From Chloroflexota bacterium (GTDB lineage Bacteria; Chloroflexota; Anaerolineae; Aggregatilineales; Aggregatilineaceae), in assembly GCA_016234525.1 (NCBI GenBank), contig JACRBK010000598.1, forward strand, positions 1-12,905: DNA of 12,905 nt, read 5' to 3'. The position numbers and the translations under genes are program-made. The stretch's first letter is position 1. Each line of letters begins with the position of its first letter. This document shows, piece by piece, positions 1 through 6,468 of this stretch. The notes below the pieces were generated by a model. It made no database searches and had not been told where the DNA came from. It saw only the letters and a list, made by a program, of their open reading frames with translations.

Positions 1-358
1 TCGAATCCACCAGGGGTTGGAGGTCAAGCCAGCTGCCATAGAAACGATTCGCGCCATCACCACCGACCGGGCCGACGATGTCCGGGGCCTGGCCCGAAGC
101 GATCAGGGTGCTGAGGGTATCGGGAGCGACCGAGTTTTCGGCCACGATGATTTCCAATTTGATCGCGTCCTGCGAGGCGTTGAAATCGTCAACGACTTTT
201 TGTTCTGCTTCGAGCTGCGCAGGCTGGCCGCCCGTGCCGAGGCCGATGAACCAGGTCACGGTGATGGATTCACGCGCGCTGGTCGAGGCTGGGAGCGCTC
301 CCAACACGACGACAACAATTAACATAATCGGGACTAACCGCAACAGTTTACGAGACAT
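1..358 (-). CDS. Sugar ABC transporter substrate-binding protein, N-terminal part (cut by window edge)
   Basis: The first 119 codons of an exported solute-binding protein are visible, reading leftwards from ATG at 356-358; the rest lies beyond position 1. Residues 1-28 form a signal peptide: a basic MSRK start, a hydrophobic stretch of about residues 9-22, and a likely signal peptidase I site after TSA (26-28). There is no lipobox cysteine. The mature start (ITVTWFIGLGTGGQPAQ, then KVVDDFNAS, SGQAPDIVGPVGG and WLDLQPLVD) matches the family 1 extracellular sugar-binding proteins that feed ABC importers. A GGAGG site (369-373) sits 10 bases before the ATG. The gene is downstream of two LacI repressor genes on the same strand, and a CelR/CebR-type operator sequence lies within codons 19-23, so a cello-oligosaccharide or similar plant sugar is a reasonable ligand guess. 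The family call is firm; the ligand is inference. Confidence 0.9.
   Translation of the reverse strand, partial: MSRKLLRLVPIMLIVVVVLGALPASTSARESITVTWFIGLGTGGQPAQLEAEQKVVDDFNASQDAIKLEIIVAENSVAPDTLSTLIASGQAPDIVGPVGGDGANRFYGSWLDLQPLVDS
290..303. promoter_or_regulatory. CelR/CebR-type operator inside the sugar-binding protein gene
   Basis: The perfect 14-base palindrome TGGGAGCGCTCCCA lies at bases 56-69 of the binding-protein gene, encoding L19-G20-A21-L22-P23 of the signal peptide. The same 14-mer occurs at 2770-2783 in a promoter-proximal position. This sequence is the established operator of the cellulose and cellobiose repressors CelR (Thermobifida) and CebR (Streptomyces). Here it would act as a downstream roadblock. 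That it is a working site is inference from sequence identity. Confidence 0.6.
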
Positions 359-515
359 GTGGTTCTTTCCTCCGAGATTTAAAACTTTCTGACGATGCGT
401 AAAACAACAAAACGATGGGTGGACACTGCTTATATGATTCGCTGTCTTTTTTACCTCCTACTTCAACAGCTCATTCCCATAACGGGAACTTAATAACAGA
501 TAGGAAGAACAAAAA

Positions 516-1559
516 TCAGGTAACCAGAGAACGAACCGAACCACGAATGATCAACTGTGTACTGAGTGTGGTGGTCATGGCTACCTGGTCGGGATATTCG
601 GCCCTTTCGCGCAGCCGCCGCACGGCCAACACGCCCATCAGGGTTTTGTCTACGTGTATGGTCGTCAAGGGCGGGGTTACTTCTTGTGTCAGGTCAATAT
701 TATCAAAACCGATGATGGACAGGTCATCCGGGATACGCCGCCCCAATTCAACCGCCGCCGACATTGCCGCTACGGCTACGTTATCGTTGCAGGCAAACAG
801 GGCCGTGATCTGAGGTGCGCGGCGCAGTAACCGCTGCGTGGATTCATAAACGGCTTCACGCAGCAGGGGGCTGTCTTCGATATAACTTTCGCTGATGTCG
901 TGGTGTTTTAAGGCGCGGGAATATCCCTTGCGGCGTTCGCGGATGCTGGGATAAGCGTCGGGCAGACTGCCGACCAACCCGATATGGCGGTGGCCATTTT
1001 CGATCAAATATTTAACTGCCGTATAAGCGCCGTTAAGATTGTCGGTCACTATACTGTCAAATCGCTGTTCCGTAGAATAACCATCCACTAACACGACGAT
1101 TGCGCCCGACTGCCGCCCGATTTGGCTGATGGTTTCCTCAAGGAAGGCGCCCACGACCAGCACACCATCGACACGCTGCGTCGTCAACATCGGCGGCCAG
1201 TCTAACGCGCGGTTTAAATCATCAACTTCCAGGGTGGTATACATCAGGCTCAATCCCTGACGCTGGCATTCACGCTCGGCGCCCGCCAACACATACGAAT
1301 AGAAGGGATTGATGCTCAGGGATTCTTCTAAGTTTTTGCGCAGAACCAAGCCGACGGTGACTAACTGTTTGGACAGCGGGGAAGTGATACGAACTTGCTG
1401 TTGGTAACCCAGTTGGGTCGCCGCAGTCATAACACGCGCACGGGTTTGCGGAGCTACTCCAGGCTTATTGCTCAACGCCTGAGAAGCAGTCCCCAAAGAA
1501 ACCTCGGCTAATTTCGCTACATCGCGAATAGAAACGCGCGTCTTTGCCATTGAAAACAT
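516..1559 (-). CDS. LacI-family transcriptional repressor (non-canonical hinge)
   Basis: A 347-residue LacI/GalR repressor of usual length. The N-terminal helix-turn-helix spans about residues 9-34 (VSIRDVAKLAEVSLGTASQALSN). The periplasmic-binding-protein-like sensor domain follows from about residue 66, with the typical DGVLVVG, NGHRHIGLVGS, RRKGYSRAL, FACNDNVAVAA and IIGFDNIDLTQEVTPPLTTI segments. Two details are unusual: TAS replaces the common TVS in the recognition helix, and the segment where most family members carry a PNxxARxL hinge helix reads QQQVRITSPLSK (53-64). The start could be M1 (1557-1559) or M4 (1548-1550). An AGGA lies 3 bases before M1 and 12 before M4, so M4 is as likely as M1. 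The gene has its own promoter and palindrome upstream and precedes the sugar-binding protein gene by 157 bases, so it probably controls itself and perhaps that transporter. The inducer is unknown. Confidence 0.93.
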   Translation of the reverse strand: MFSMAKTRVSIRDVAKLAEVSLGTASQALSNKPGVAPQTRARVMTAATQLGYQQQVRITSPLSKQLVTVGLVLRKNLEESLSINPFYSYVLAGAERECQRQGLSLMYTTLEVDDLNRALDWPPMLTTQRVDGVLVVGAFLEETISQIGRQSGAIVVLVDGYSTEQRFDSIVTDNLNGAYTAVKYLIENGHRHIGLVGSLPDAYPSIRERRKGYSRALKHHDISESYIEDSPLLREAVYESTQRLLRRAPQITALFACNDNVAVAAMSAAVELGRRIPDDLSIIGFDNIDLTQEVTPPLTTIHVDKTLMGVLAVRRLRERAEYPDQVAMTTTLSTQLIIRGSVRSLVT

Positions 1560-1602
1560 TAGTCCTGCAACAAGAATCTTTAGCTAATCTTTGAATTGCT
1601 CA

Positions 1603-1623
1603 AAAATGTTCAGTGAACATTTT
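1603..1623. promoter_or_regulatory. 21-base palindrome, likely repressor operator (TGTTCA-G-TGAACA core)
   Basis: A perfect inverted repeat with 10-base arms around a single central G (1613). Its core is TGTTCA-G-TGAACA. It begins just downstream of the -10 box of the left LacI gene and covers the predicted transcription start, the classic place for an autorepression operator. Two further TGTTCA half-sites lie upstream at 1639-1644 and 1663-1668. The odd one-base centre differs from the central CG of most LacI-family operators. Binding by the adjacent repressor is inference. Confidence 0.65.
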
Positions 1624-1624
1624 C

Positions 1625-1653
1625 ATTTTATACCGGTCTGTTCAGACTGTCAA
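1625..1653 (-). promoter_or_regulatory. Sigma-70 promoter of the left LacI repressor gene
   Basis: On the minus strand, -35 TTGACA (1648-1653) and -10 TAAAAT (1625-1630) are separated by 17 bases. Transcription would start near 1618, inside the palindrome at 1603-1623. The spacer contains a second interrupted palindrome, GTCTG-TT-CAGAC (1636-1647). Confidence 0.75.
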
Positions 1654-1688
1654 ATAGCGTTTTGTTCATTTTGAGCGCAGCCTGAGTG

Positions 1689-2738
1689 TTAACTAAGTGC
1701 CGCGCCACACGACTGGCGAATTACCAATTCGGTAGGCAGAAGGATTTGCTGCGGCCCTTCGAGCTTGCCTTCGACCAGATCGATCAACAGCCCGGCGGCA
1801 AGCCGCCCACGTTCTTCAATCGGCTGGTGAACAGTCGTGAGCGGCGGGATTACCTGCGCCGCCGTTGGCAGATCGTCAAAACCCACTACTGCGACATCTT
1901 CCGGCACACGTATCTCCGCTTCATGCAGCGCTTGCAGCACCCCGCGTGCAGTGATGTCGCTGGAAGCGACGATTGCATCTATTTTCTGCTGTAAAAGAGC
2001 CTGAGTGCCTTCATACCCTGACCGTTGCGAAAAATTCCCTTCAACGATCAGACGTTCATCAACAGGCAGTCCGGCTATTTGCAGCGCCCGTTTGTAACCG
2101 TCGAGCCGGTCACGCCCATCCGGGATCGTCAGGTCCCCGGTGACCGTAGCAATTCGCCGCCGCCCCAAATTGATCAAGTGAGTGACCAGTTCTAAAGAGG
2201 CGTTCAGGTTATCAATGCTAACATAACTGATCCGGTCGTAATCGTGGCCGGGGCGCTCCACCAGCACAAACGGCAGCGACGTGTTCAAAAAGTGCGAAAT
2301 CAGCGGGTCGTTGCTTGGTGCCGAAGCGATGATCAAGCCATCCATCAGCCGATTGCGCTCGATCTGTCGGTAAAGCCGTTCATCATCTTCACCCGCCTGC
2401 CCTAACCACAGCAGCATCGCGTAATCGCGTTGGTGAGTGGCGGCTGATACCCCTTGCAGCAGGGTCGGAAAGTAAAAAGCATCTTCAAAAACGACTGTCG
2501 GTGTGCGTGGGATCACCACGCCGATCACCTGGGTATGTTGAGTGACCAGGGCGCGCGCCGCCGGGTTGGGGATAAATCCCTCTTGCTCAATGATGGCTAA
2601 CACCCGCTCGCGCGTTTTTTCGCTCACATAGGGTTCGTTGTTAATGACCCGCGATACAGTAGACCGTGAAACACCCGCTCTGGCGGCGATGTCTTCCAGA
2701 TTCATAGACCTGGGGTTGGAATTGGTGCTCACGTTCAT
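1689..2738 (-). CDS. LacI-family repressor, CelR/CebR-like
   Basis: A 349-residue LacI/GalR repressor. The helix-turn-helix covers about residues 13-35 (MNLEDIAARAGVSRSTVSRVIN). It is followed by YVSEKTRERV, a canonical hinge IPNPAARALVT (56-66) and the ligand-binding domain (SYVSIDNLNASLELVTHLI, RRRIATVTGD, DRLDGYKRALQIAGL, AIVASSDITARGVLQAL, VVGFDDLPTAAQVIPPLTTVHQP). From memory, the hinge and the IDN...RRIAT...RLxGYxxAL run resemble the cellobiose repressor CelR. The upstream TGGGAGCGCTCCCA palindrome is the CelR/CebR operator, which strengthens this reading. The start at 2736-2738 has only a weak ribosome site; M12 (2703-2705) is an alternative just before the helix-turn-helix. The gene ends 129 bases before the next repressor gene, which has its own promoter. 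The family is certain; cellobiose or cello-oligosaccharide sensing is inferred. Confidence 0.93.
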   Translation of the reverse strand: MNVSTNSNPRSMNLEDIAARAGVSRSTVSRVINNEPYVSEKTRERVLAIIEQEGFIPNPAARALVTQHTQVIGVVIPRTPTVVFEDAFYFPTLLQGVSAATHQRDYAMLLWLGQAGEDDERLYRQIERNRLMDGLIIASAPSNDPLISHFLNTSLPFVLVERPGHDYDRISYVSIDNLNASLELVTHLINLGRRRIATVTGDLTIPDGRDRLDGYKRALQIAGLPVDERLIVEGNFSQRSGYEGTQALLQQKIDAIVASSDITARGVLQALHEAEIRVPEDVAVVGFDDLPTAAQVIPPLTTVHQPIEERGRLAAGLLIDLVEGKLEGPQQILLPTELVIRQSCGAALS

Positions 2739-2766
2739 GTTAAGTCTCGCAAAGTCTGTGTGTTCA

Positions 2767-2786
2767 ATCTGGGAGCGCTCCCAGAT
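2767..2786. promoter_or_regulatory. 20-base perfect palindrome containing the CelR/CebR operator
   Basis: TGGGAGCGCTCCCA (2770-2783) is extended by three more matching bases on each side, giving a perfect 20-base palindrome. It lies about 30 bases before the CelR-like gene and begins a few bases downstream of the predicted transcription start (about 2788), so a bound repressor would block its own promoter. The core equals the published CelR and CebR operator sequence. The site is flanked by TGTTCA (2761-2766) and TGAACA (2801-2806), the half-sites of the other repressor's palindrome. Confidence 0.8.
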
Positions 2787-2794
2787 ATGATCTG

Positions 2795-2824
2795 ATTATA
2801 TGAACACTTCGTGCTTTTTGTCAA
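2795..2824 (-). promoter_or_regulatory. Consensus sigma-70 promoter of the CelR-like repressor gene
   Basis: On the minus strand, -35 TTGACA (2819-2824) and -10 TATAAT (2795-2800) both match consensus exactly, with an 18-base spacer. The transcript would begin near 2788 and carry a leader of about 50 bases that starts with the operator palindrome. Confidence 0.85.
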
Positions 2825-3078
2825 GTTTTTTGTTAATTTGTTTCCCAAACTCGTTTTTCAGCGCCTCTTCTACCCCTGGATTTGGTTAGAATCACCAGAC
2901 ACAGCGTTCCAATTTGTGCTTTTAATATAGGCAAAATGGCAGCGTTGGCGGTACAATTCGCGCCGTTATCAAGGTAAACCGTCGCAGCCCCTTTGCAGCT
3001 CACCTTGAACAATTCAAGTTCGCTGGCGTATTTTGCGGTTTAACATAAAAGAAATTTTTCACGAATCCCTGAGGACAC

Positions 3079-4161
3079 ATGGACGAGTACTTTGATCTTG
3101 ACGACTTACAACGTATTCAAACAACTGACCCTGACCGGATGCTCGCGCATATCGACGCCCTGCCGGATCAGTTCGAAAACGCCTGGAACCTCTCTCAAAC
3201 CCTCCCTCTCCCCGAAACCCACCGCCAACCTAAACAAATCGTTCTGACCGGAATGGGTGGCTCTGCTATTGGGGGCGATCTGATCGCGGCGCTGATCAGC
3301 CGTACTTCTCCTGTACCGTTGATCGTGGTGCGTGGTTATGAACTGCCTGCCTGGATCAGCGGTTCGGATACACTGGTCATCGCCAGCAGTTTTTCGGGCG
3401 GGACCGAAGAGACTCTCACCGCCACCGATCAGGCTGTCTCGCGCGGGGTGCGTATGTTGGGAATCTCAACCGGCGGCGCGCTGGCCGATCATGCCCAGCG
3501 GCACGGTTACCCGCTGTGGCCGTTTGAATATCGCAGCCAACCCCGCGCCGCGCTCGGCTGGAGTTTTGGCCTGTTGATCGGGCTGGCCCACCGGCTGAAC
3601 CTGGCCCCGGACCTCGAAGCTTCTTTGCGCGAAGCAGTGGCTTTGATGCGCGAACAGCGTGTTATCTATGGGGCGAACAATCCCGCGCCGCGCAACCCTG
3701 CCAAACGTGATGCCGGGCAATGGATAGATCGCATTCCGGTGGTGTATGGCGGCGGGATGTTCGAGCCGGTCGCCCGGCGGTGGAAAGGGCAGCTCAACGA
3801 AAACGCCAAAGCCTGGGCGCAGTATGAGCCGATGCCCGAAGCCAACCATAACGCGATTGTCGGCATCGAATTCCCCAAAGCGCGTATTCCCAACATGCTG
3901 GGCCTGTTCATCACCTCACCCCAGTATGATCACCCGCGGGTAAAACTCCGCCACGATCTGACTTACAATCTCTTCTTGCAGCACGGCATCATGGCTGACA
4001 AGTTTGTTCCAAAAGGCCAGAGTGCGCTGGCGCAAATGTGCCATGCCATTCAACACGGCGATTACGCGAGTTTTTATGTGGCGATGGCCTATGGAGCCGA
4101 TCCGACTCCGGTCACGCCCATTATTGAACTAAAAACGCAGATGGCTCAGGTCAAATCCTAA
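3079..4161 (+). CDS. Bifunctional phosphoglucose/phosphomannose isomerase
   Basis: A 360-residue member of the PGI/PMI family, a sugar-isomerase (SIS) fold enzyme that interconverts fructose-6-phosphate with glucose-6-phosphate and mannose-6-phosphate in the cytosol. The first SIS domain shows the phosphate-binding run GMGGSAIGGD (58-67) and SSFSGGTEET (103-112). QPRAALGWS (154-162) carries the conserved substrate arginine R156. The catalytic pair is E241 (in LNENAK) and H257 (in PEANHNAIVG); their 16-residue spacing equals that of Glu203/His219 described for the Pyrobaculum enzyme. The C-terminal SIS half ends at ELKTQMAQ. GAGGA lies 4 bases before the ATG. The gene heads a rightward cluster with two serine-synthesis genes. 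It could supply glucose-6-phosphate processing for sugars brought in by the neighbouring transporter, though that link is inference. True activity on mannose-6-phosphate cannot be read from sequence alone. Confidence 0.9.
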   Translation: MDEYFDLDDLQRIQTTDPDRMLAHIDALPDQFENAWNLSQTLPLPETHRQPKQIVLTGMGGSAIGGDLIAALISRTSPVPLIVVRGYELPAWISGSDTLVIASSFSGGTEETLTATDQAVSRGVRMLGISTGGALADHAQRHGYPLWPFEYRSQPRAALGWSFGLLIGLAHRLNLAPDLEASLREAVALMREQRVIYGANNPAPRNPAKRDAGQWIDRIPVVYGGGMFEPVARRWKGQLNENAKAWAQYEPMPEANHNAIVGIEFPKARIPNMLGLFITSPQYDHPRVKLRHDLTYNLFLQHGIMADKFVPKGQSALAQMCHAIQHGDYASFYVAMAYGADPTPVTPIIELKTQMAQVKS

Positions 4162-4192
4162 GTCCGTTGGGTGAAGCTACTAACCCAGTATC

Positions 4193-4198
4193 AGGAGG
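4193..4198 (+). promoter_or_regulatory. Strong ribosome binding site for the aminotransferase
   Basis: AGGAGG sits 9 bases before the ATG at 4208 and fixes that start. The 46-base gap after the isomerase gene has no terminator-like hairpin, so read-through from it is likely. Confidence 0.75.
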
Positions 4199-4207
4199 AT
4201 TTTCAAT

Positions 4208-5302
4208 ATGTCACCTCAAAAAGCCGAACACGTGATGCTGTTTATCCCAGGCCCGGTTGAAGTGCGAGAAGAAATCTTGGAGGCGCAGGCCGAATGGATG
4301 ATCGGTCATCGTTCCGGCGACTTCGCCGCGCTCTATGGTCGGATGCAGCCCAAACTTCAGCAAACGTTCTATACCAAGAACCCGGTCTATCTCTATACCT
4401 CGTCGGGTACGGGTATCTGGGAATCAGCGTCGCGCTGTACGGTGCGCGATGGCGCGAAAATCTTACACCTGACCTGCGGCGCTTTTAGCGAACGCTGGGC
4501 CGAAGTCAGCGAACTGAACGGTAAACAGGCCGACGTTCTCGCGGTGGAATGGGGTAAAGCCAATAAACCGGAGCAACTGGCCGAAGCTCTGCAAAAAGAA
4601 AAATATGACGCGGTAGCGTGCGTGATGAACGAAACCAGCACCGGCGTGCGCAATCCCGTTGAAGCCTATGCCAAAATTCTCGAACAATATCCCGAAACCC
4701 TGTTCCTGGTGGATGTGGTAAGCATCTATGCCGGGGCGAAGGTGGATGTTGATGCCTTGGGTATTGATATCTGCCTGACCAGCACCCAAAAAGCGTTTGC
4801 CCTGCCGCCCGGCATGGCGTTCGGAGCCGTCTCGCCAGCTGTGTTGGAACGCGCCAAACAGGTCAAGAATCGTGGGTATTATTTCGACGTCGTCGAGATC
4901 GACAAACATCATCAGAAAAACAACACGCCTTCCACCCCGCCGATCTCATTGATGTACGCCGCCGACAAACAGCTTGACACCATGCTGGCGGAAGGGCTGG
5001 AAGCCCGGTTCGCGCGTCACGAAAAAATGGCTGCGATTGTGCAGAACTGGGCCAAGCGCGCCGGGTTTAAGATGTTCTCTGAAGAAGGTTACCACTCGCC
5101 CACCGTCGCCACTATCGAAAACACCAGAGGCATTGACATCGCCGCCATGAATAAGTTCCTCAAGGCACGCGGCATGATGATCTCGAATGGGTACGGCAAG
5201 GTCAAAGATAAGACATTCCGTATCGCGCACATGGGCGATACTCAGCCGCATCATCTCGAAACCCTGACCGCCAATATGGACGACTATCTTAAGACGCTTT
5301 AG
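4208..5302 (+). CDS. Class V PLP-dependent aminotransferase, probable phosphoserine aminotransferase
   Basis: A 364-residue class V aminotransferase of the serine-pyruvate/alanine-glyoxylate branch (fold type I). Visible features are the N-terminal FIPGPVEVR (12-20) with IGHRSGDFA (32-40), the cofactor-phosphate loop SSGTGIWES (65-73), D169 in FLVDVVSIYAG for the pyridine nitrogen, the Schiff-base lysine K195 in TSTQKAFALPPG, and a C-terminal substrate-carboxylate arginine R338 in FRIAHMGD. The next gene is a phosphoglycerate dehydrogenase starting 11 bases later, so the likely job is glutamate-dependent conversion of 3-phosphohydroxypyruvate to phosphoserine, replacing a classic SerC. Serine-glyoxylate or alanine-glyoxylate transamination is the main alternative. 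The class V assignment is firm; the substrate rests on context. Confidence 0.88.
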   Translation: MSPQKAEHVMLFIPGPVEVREEILEAQAEWMIGHRSGDFAALYGRMQPKLQQTFYTKNPVYLYTSSGTGIWESASRCTVRDGAKILHLTCGAFSERWAEVSELNGKQADVLAVEWGKANKPEQLAEALQKEKYDAVACVMNETSTGVRNPVEAYAKILEQYPETLFLVDVVSIYAGAKVDVDALGIDICLTSTQKAFALPPGMAFGAVSPAVLERAKQVKNRGYYFDVVEIDKHHQKNNTPSTPPISLMYAADKQLDTMLAEGLEARFARHEKMAAIVQNWAKRAGFKMFSEEGYHSPTVATIENTRGIDIAAMNKFLKARGMMISNGYGKVKDKTFRIAHMGDTQPHHLETLTANMDDYLKTL

Positions 5303-5313
5303 GAGCCTGAGCC

Positions 5314-6285
5314 ATGACCTACCAGGTACTTGTTCCCGATAATCTGAATAAAGCTGGGCTGGAAGCGCTGCGCGCCAACCCGGAAATCGAAGTGGTCGCG
5401 CCGGGCAAAATGTCCCGCAATGACACACTGGCGGCAGCGTTGACCGCCCATGCGCTGATCATCCGCAGTGATACTAAAGTGGACGCCGAACTGCTGGATA
5501 AAGCCCAGGCCCTCAAAGTGGTGGTACGGGCCGGGGTTGGTGTCGATAACATTGACCTGAGCGCCGCCACCGCGCACGGCGTCATTGTGATGAATACGCC
5601 GGAATCAAACACCATTTCCACCGCCGAACATGCCCTGGCGCTGATTTTGGCGCTGTGCCGCCACATCCCGGCGGCGGATCGTTCGGTGCGCGCAGGCGAG
5701 TGGGAACGTAAAAAATTCACCGGTACGCAGCTTTACGGTAAAACGCTCGGTATCCTCGGTTTTGGGCGCGTGGGACGCGCGCTGGCCGAACGTGCGACCT
5801 GCCTCGGCCTGAATGAAATCGCCTACGATCCGTTTGTTCCCGAAGAGATCGCCCGTCATCTGGGTCTATCGCTGGTCCCTCGAGTTGAAGACCTGTTTGA
5901 GCGGGCCGACATCCTCTCGCTTCATGCGGTCGTCAATGATCAGACACGCGGCATCATCAATGCAGCGAATATCGCCCGTATGAAAGACGGCGTGCTGATC
6001 ATCAATGCGGCGCGCGGCGGCCTGATCAACAATGCGGATCTTGCGGCAGCGCTCAAGAGCGGCAAAGTGGGCGGAGCGGCGATTGATGTGTACGACGTTG
6101 AACCCCCCGCCGCAGACAACCCGCTGCTTGGCCTGGAAAACGTCGTCTATACCCCTCATCTGGGAGCCAGCACCAATGAAGCGCAGGAAGCTGTTGGGGT
6201 TGAAGCGGCCAACGCGGTGATCAACGCGCTGACCAAACAGCGTTTCGACAACGTGCGCAACCGTGCCGTGTTTGATCGCAAATAA
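5314..6285 (+). CDS. serA: D-3-phosphoglycerate dehydrogenase, short form without ACT domain
   Basis: A 323-residue D-isomer-specific 2-hydroxyacid dehydrogenase. The substrate domain (1-98) contains RSDTKVDAELL and VRAGVGVDNIDL. The Rossmann domain carries GFGRVG (149-154) and D172 downstream for NAD preference. Catalytic residues are R234 (NAARGG), E263 (YDVEPP) and H282 (TPHLGAST). The protein ends soon after the closing helix, so the regulatory ACT domain of longer SerA enzymes is missing and serine feedback through that domain is not expected. Its AGGAG site overlaps the stop codon of the aminotransferase gene (TTTAGGAG), which implies translational coupling. The pair would run 3-phosphoglycerate to phosphoserine; a phosphatase (SerB) is not in the window. 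A related hydroxyacid dehydrogenase is possible, but neighbour and motifs favour SerA. Confidence 0.88.
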   Translation: MTYQVLVPDNLNKAGLEALRANPEIEVVAPGKMSRNDTLAAALTAHALIIRSDTKVDAELLDKAQALKVVVRAGVGVDNIDLSAATAHGVIVMNTPESNTISTAEHALALILALCRHIPAADRSVRAGEWERKKFTGTQLYGKTLGILGFGRVGRALAERATCLGLNEIAYDPFVPEEIARHLGLSLVPRVEDLFERADILSLHAVVNDQTRGIINAANIARMKDGVLIINAARGGLINNADLAAALKSGKVGGAAIDVYDVEPPAADNPLLGLENVVYTPHLGASTNEAQEAVGVEAANAVINALTKQRFDNVRNRAVFDRK

Positions 6286-6318
6286 CCGCCTTTTTAATTC
6301 CAAAGGTTGCTATTCCCG

Positions 6319-6352
6319 CCGCGCCAGGGTGAACCCTGGCGCGGTGTCTTTT
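6319..6352 (+). terminator. Strong intrinsic terminator after serA
   Basis: A perfect 11-base stem CCGCGCCAGGG (6319-6329) and its complement (6334-6344) close a TGAA tetraloop, followed by TGTCTTTT. It lies 33 bases past the serA stop and ends the isomerase-aminotransferase-serA transcript. It also argues against any start for the next gene before about 6355. Confidence 0.9.
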
Positions 6353-6468
6353 GGGGTATCAATTGGCAGGTGAACCGATACCTTTTTGTGGGGTTTCGTT
6401 TTGCCCGGCCTTGCGATAAGATCAGGGTGTTGTATCGTGACAGTTTGAACGATGATCAAAAAGGCTTC

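Larger units (their letters stand above)
2739..3078. other. 340-base divergent intergenic region
   Basis: This is the AT-rich gap between the leftward repressor gene and the rightward isomerase gene. Its left part holds the repressor promoter and operator. In the right part I see a possible weak plus-strand promoter, TAGGCA (2928-2933), 18 bases, TACAAT (2952-2957). There is also a 7-base inverted repeat TCAAGGT/ACCTTGA (2969-2975 and 3002-3008) and a small palindrome CTTGAA-CAA-TTCAAG (3004-3018) that overlaps it. These could be leader structure or an operator. I find no small gene here. Confidence 0.4.

Noticed and set aside
454..459. AGGAGG on the minus strand in the gap before the sugar-binding protein
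   Set aside because: No start codon lies at a usable distance; it looks like a chance match or a relic.
474..488. Hairpin TTCCC/GGGAA after the left LacI gene as a terminator
   Set aside because: Stem of only 5 bases and no T-run in the reading direction, so read-through into the binding protein gene is more likely.
415..813. Plus-strand open frame opposite the end of the left LacI gene
   Set aside because: Mostly antisense to a clear LacI coding region; no domain and no ribosome site.
2969..3018. Riboswitch in the leader of the isomerase gene
   Set aside because: Only two short inverted repeats are present and I recognise no known riboswitch core.
4946..5428. Minus-strand open frame across the aminotransferase/serA junction
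   Set aside because: Antisense to two well-supported genes with intact catalytic motifs.
6307..6468. N-terminal extension of the amidase reading frame from ATG 6307
   Set aside because: It runs straight through the strong serA terminator hairpin (6319-6352) and reads as non-protein-like sequence; ATG 6469 has a ribosome site and a better N-terminus.
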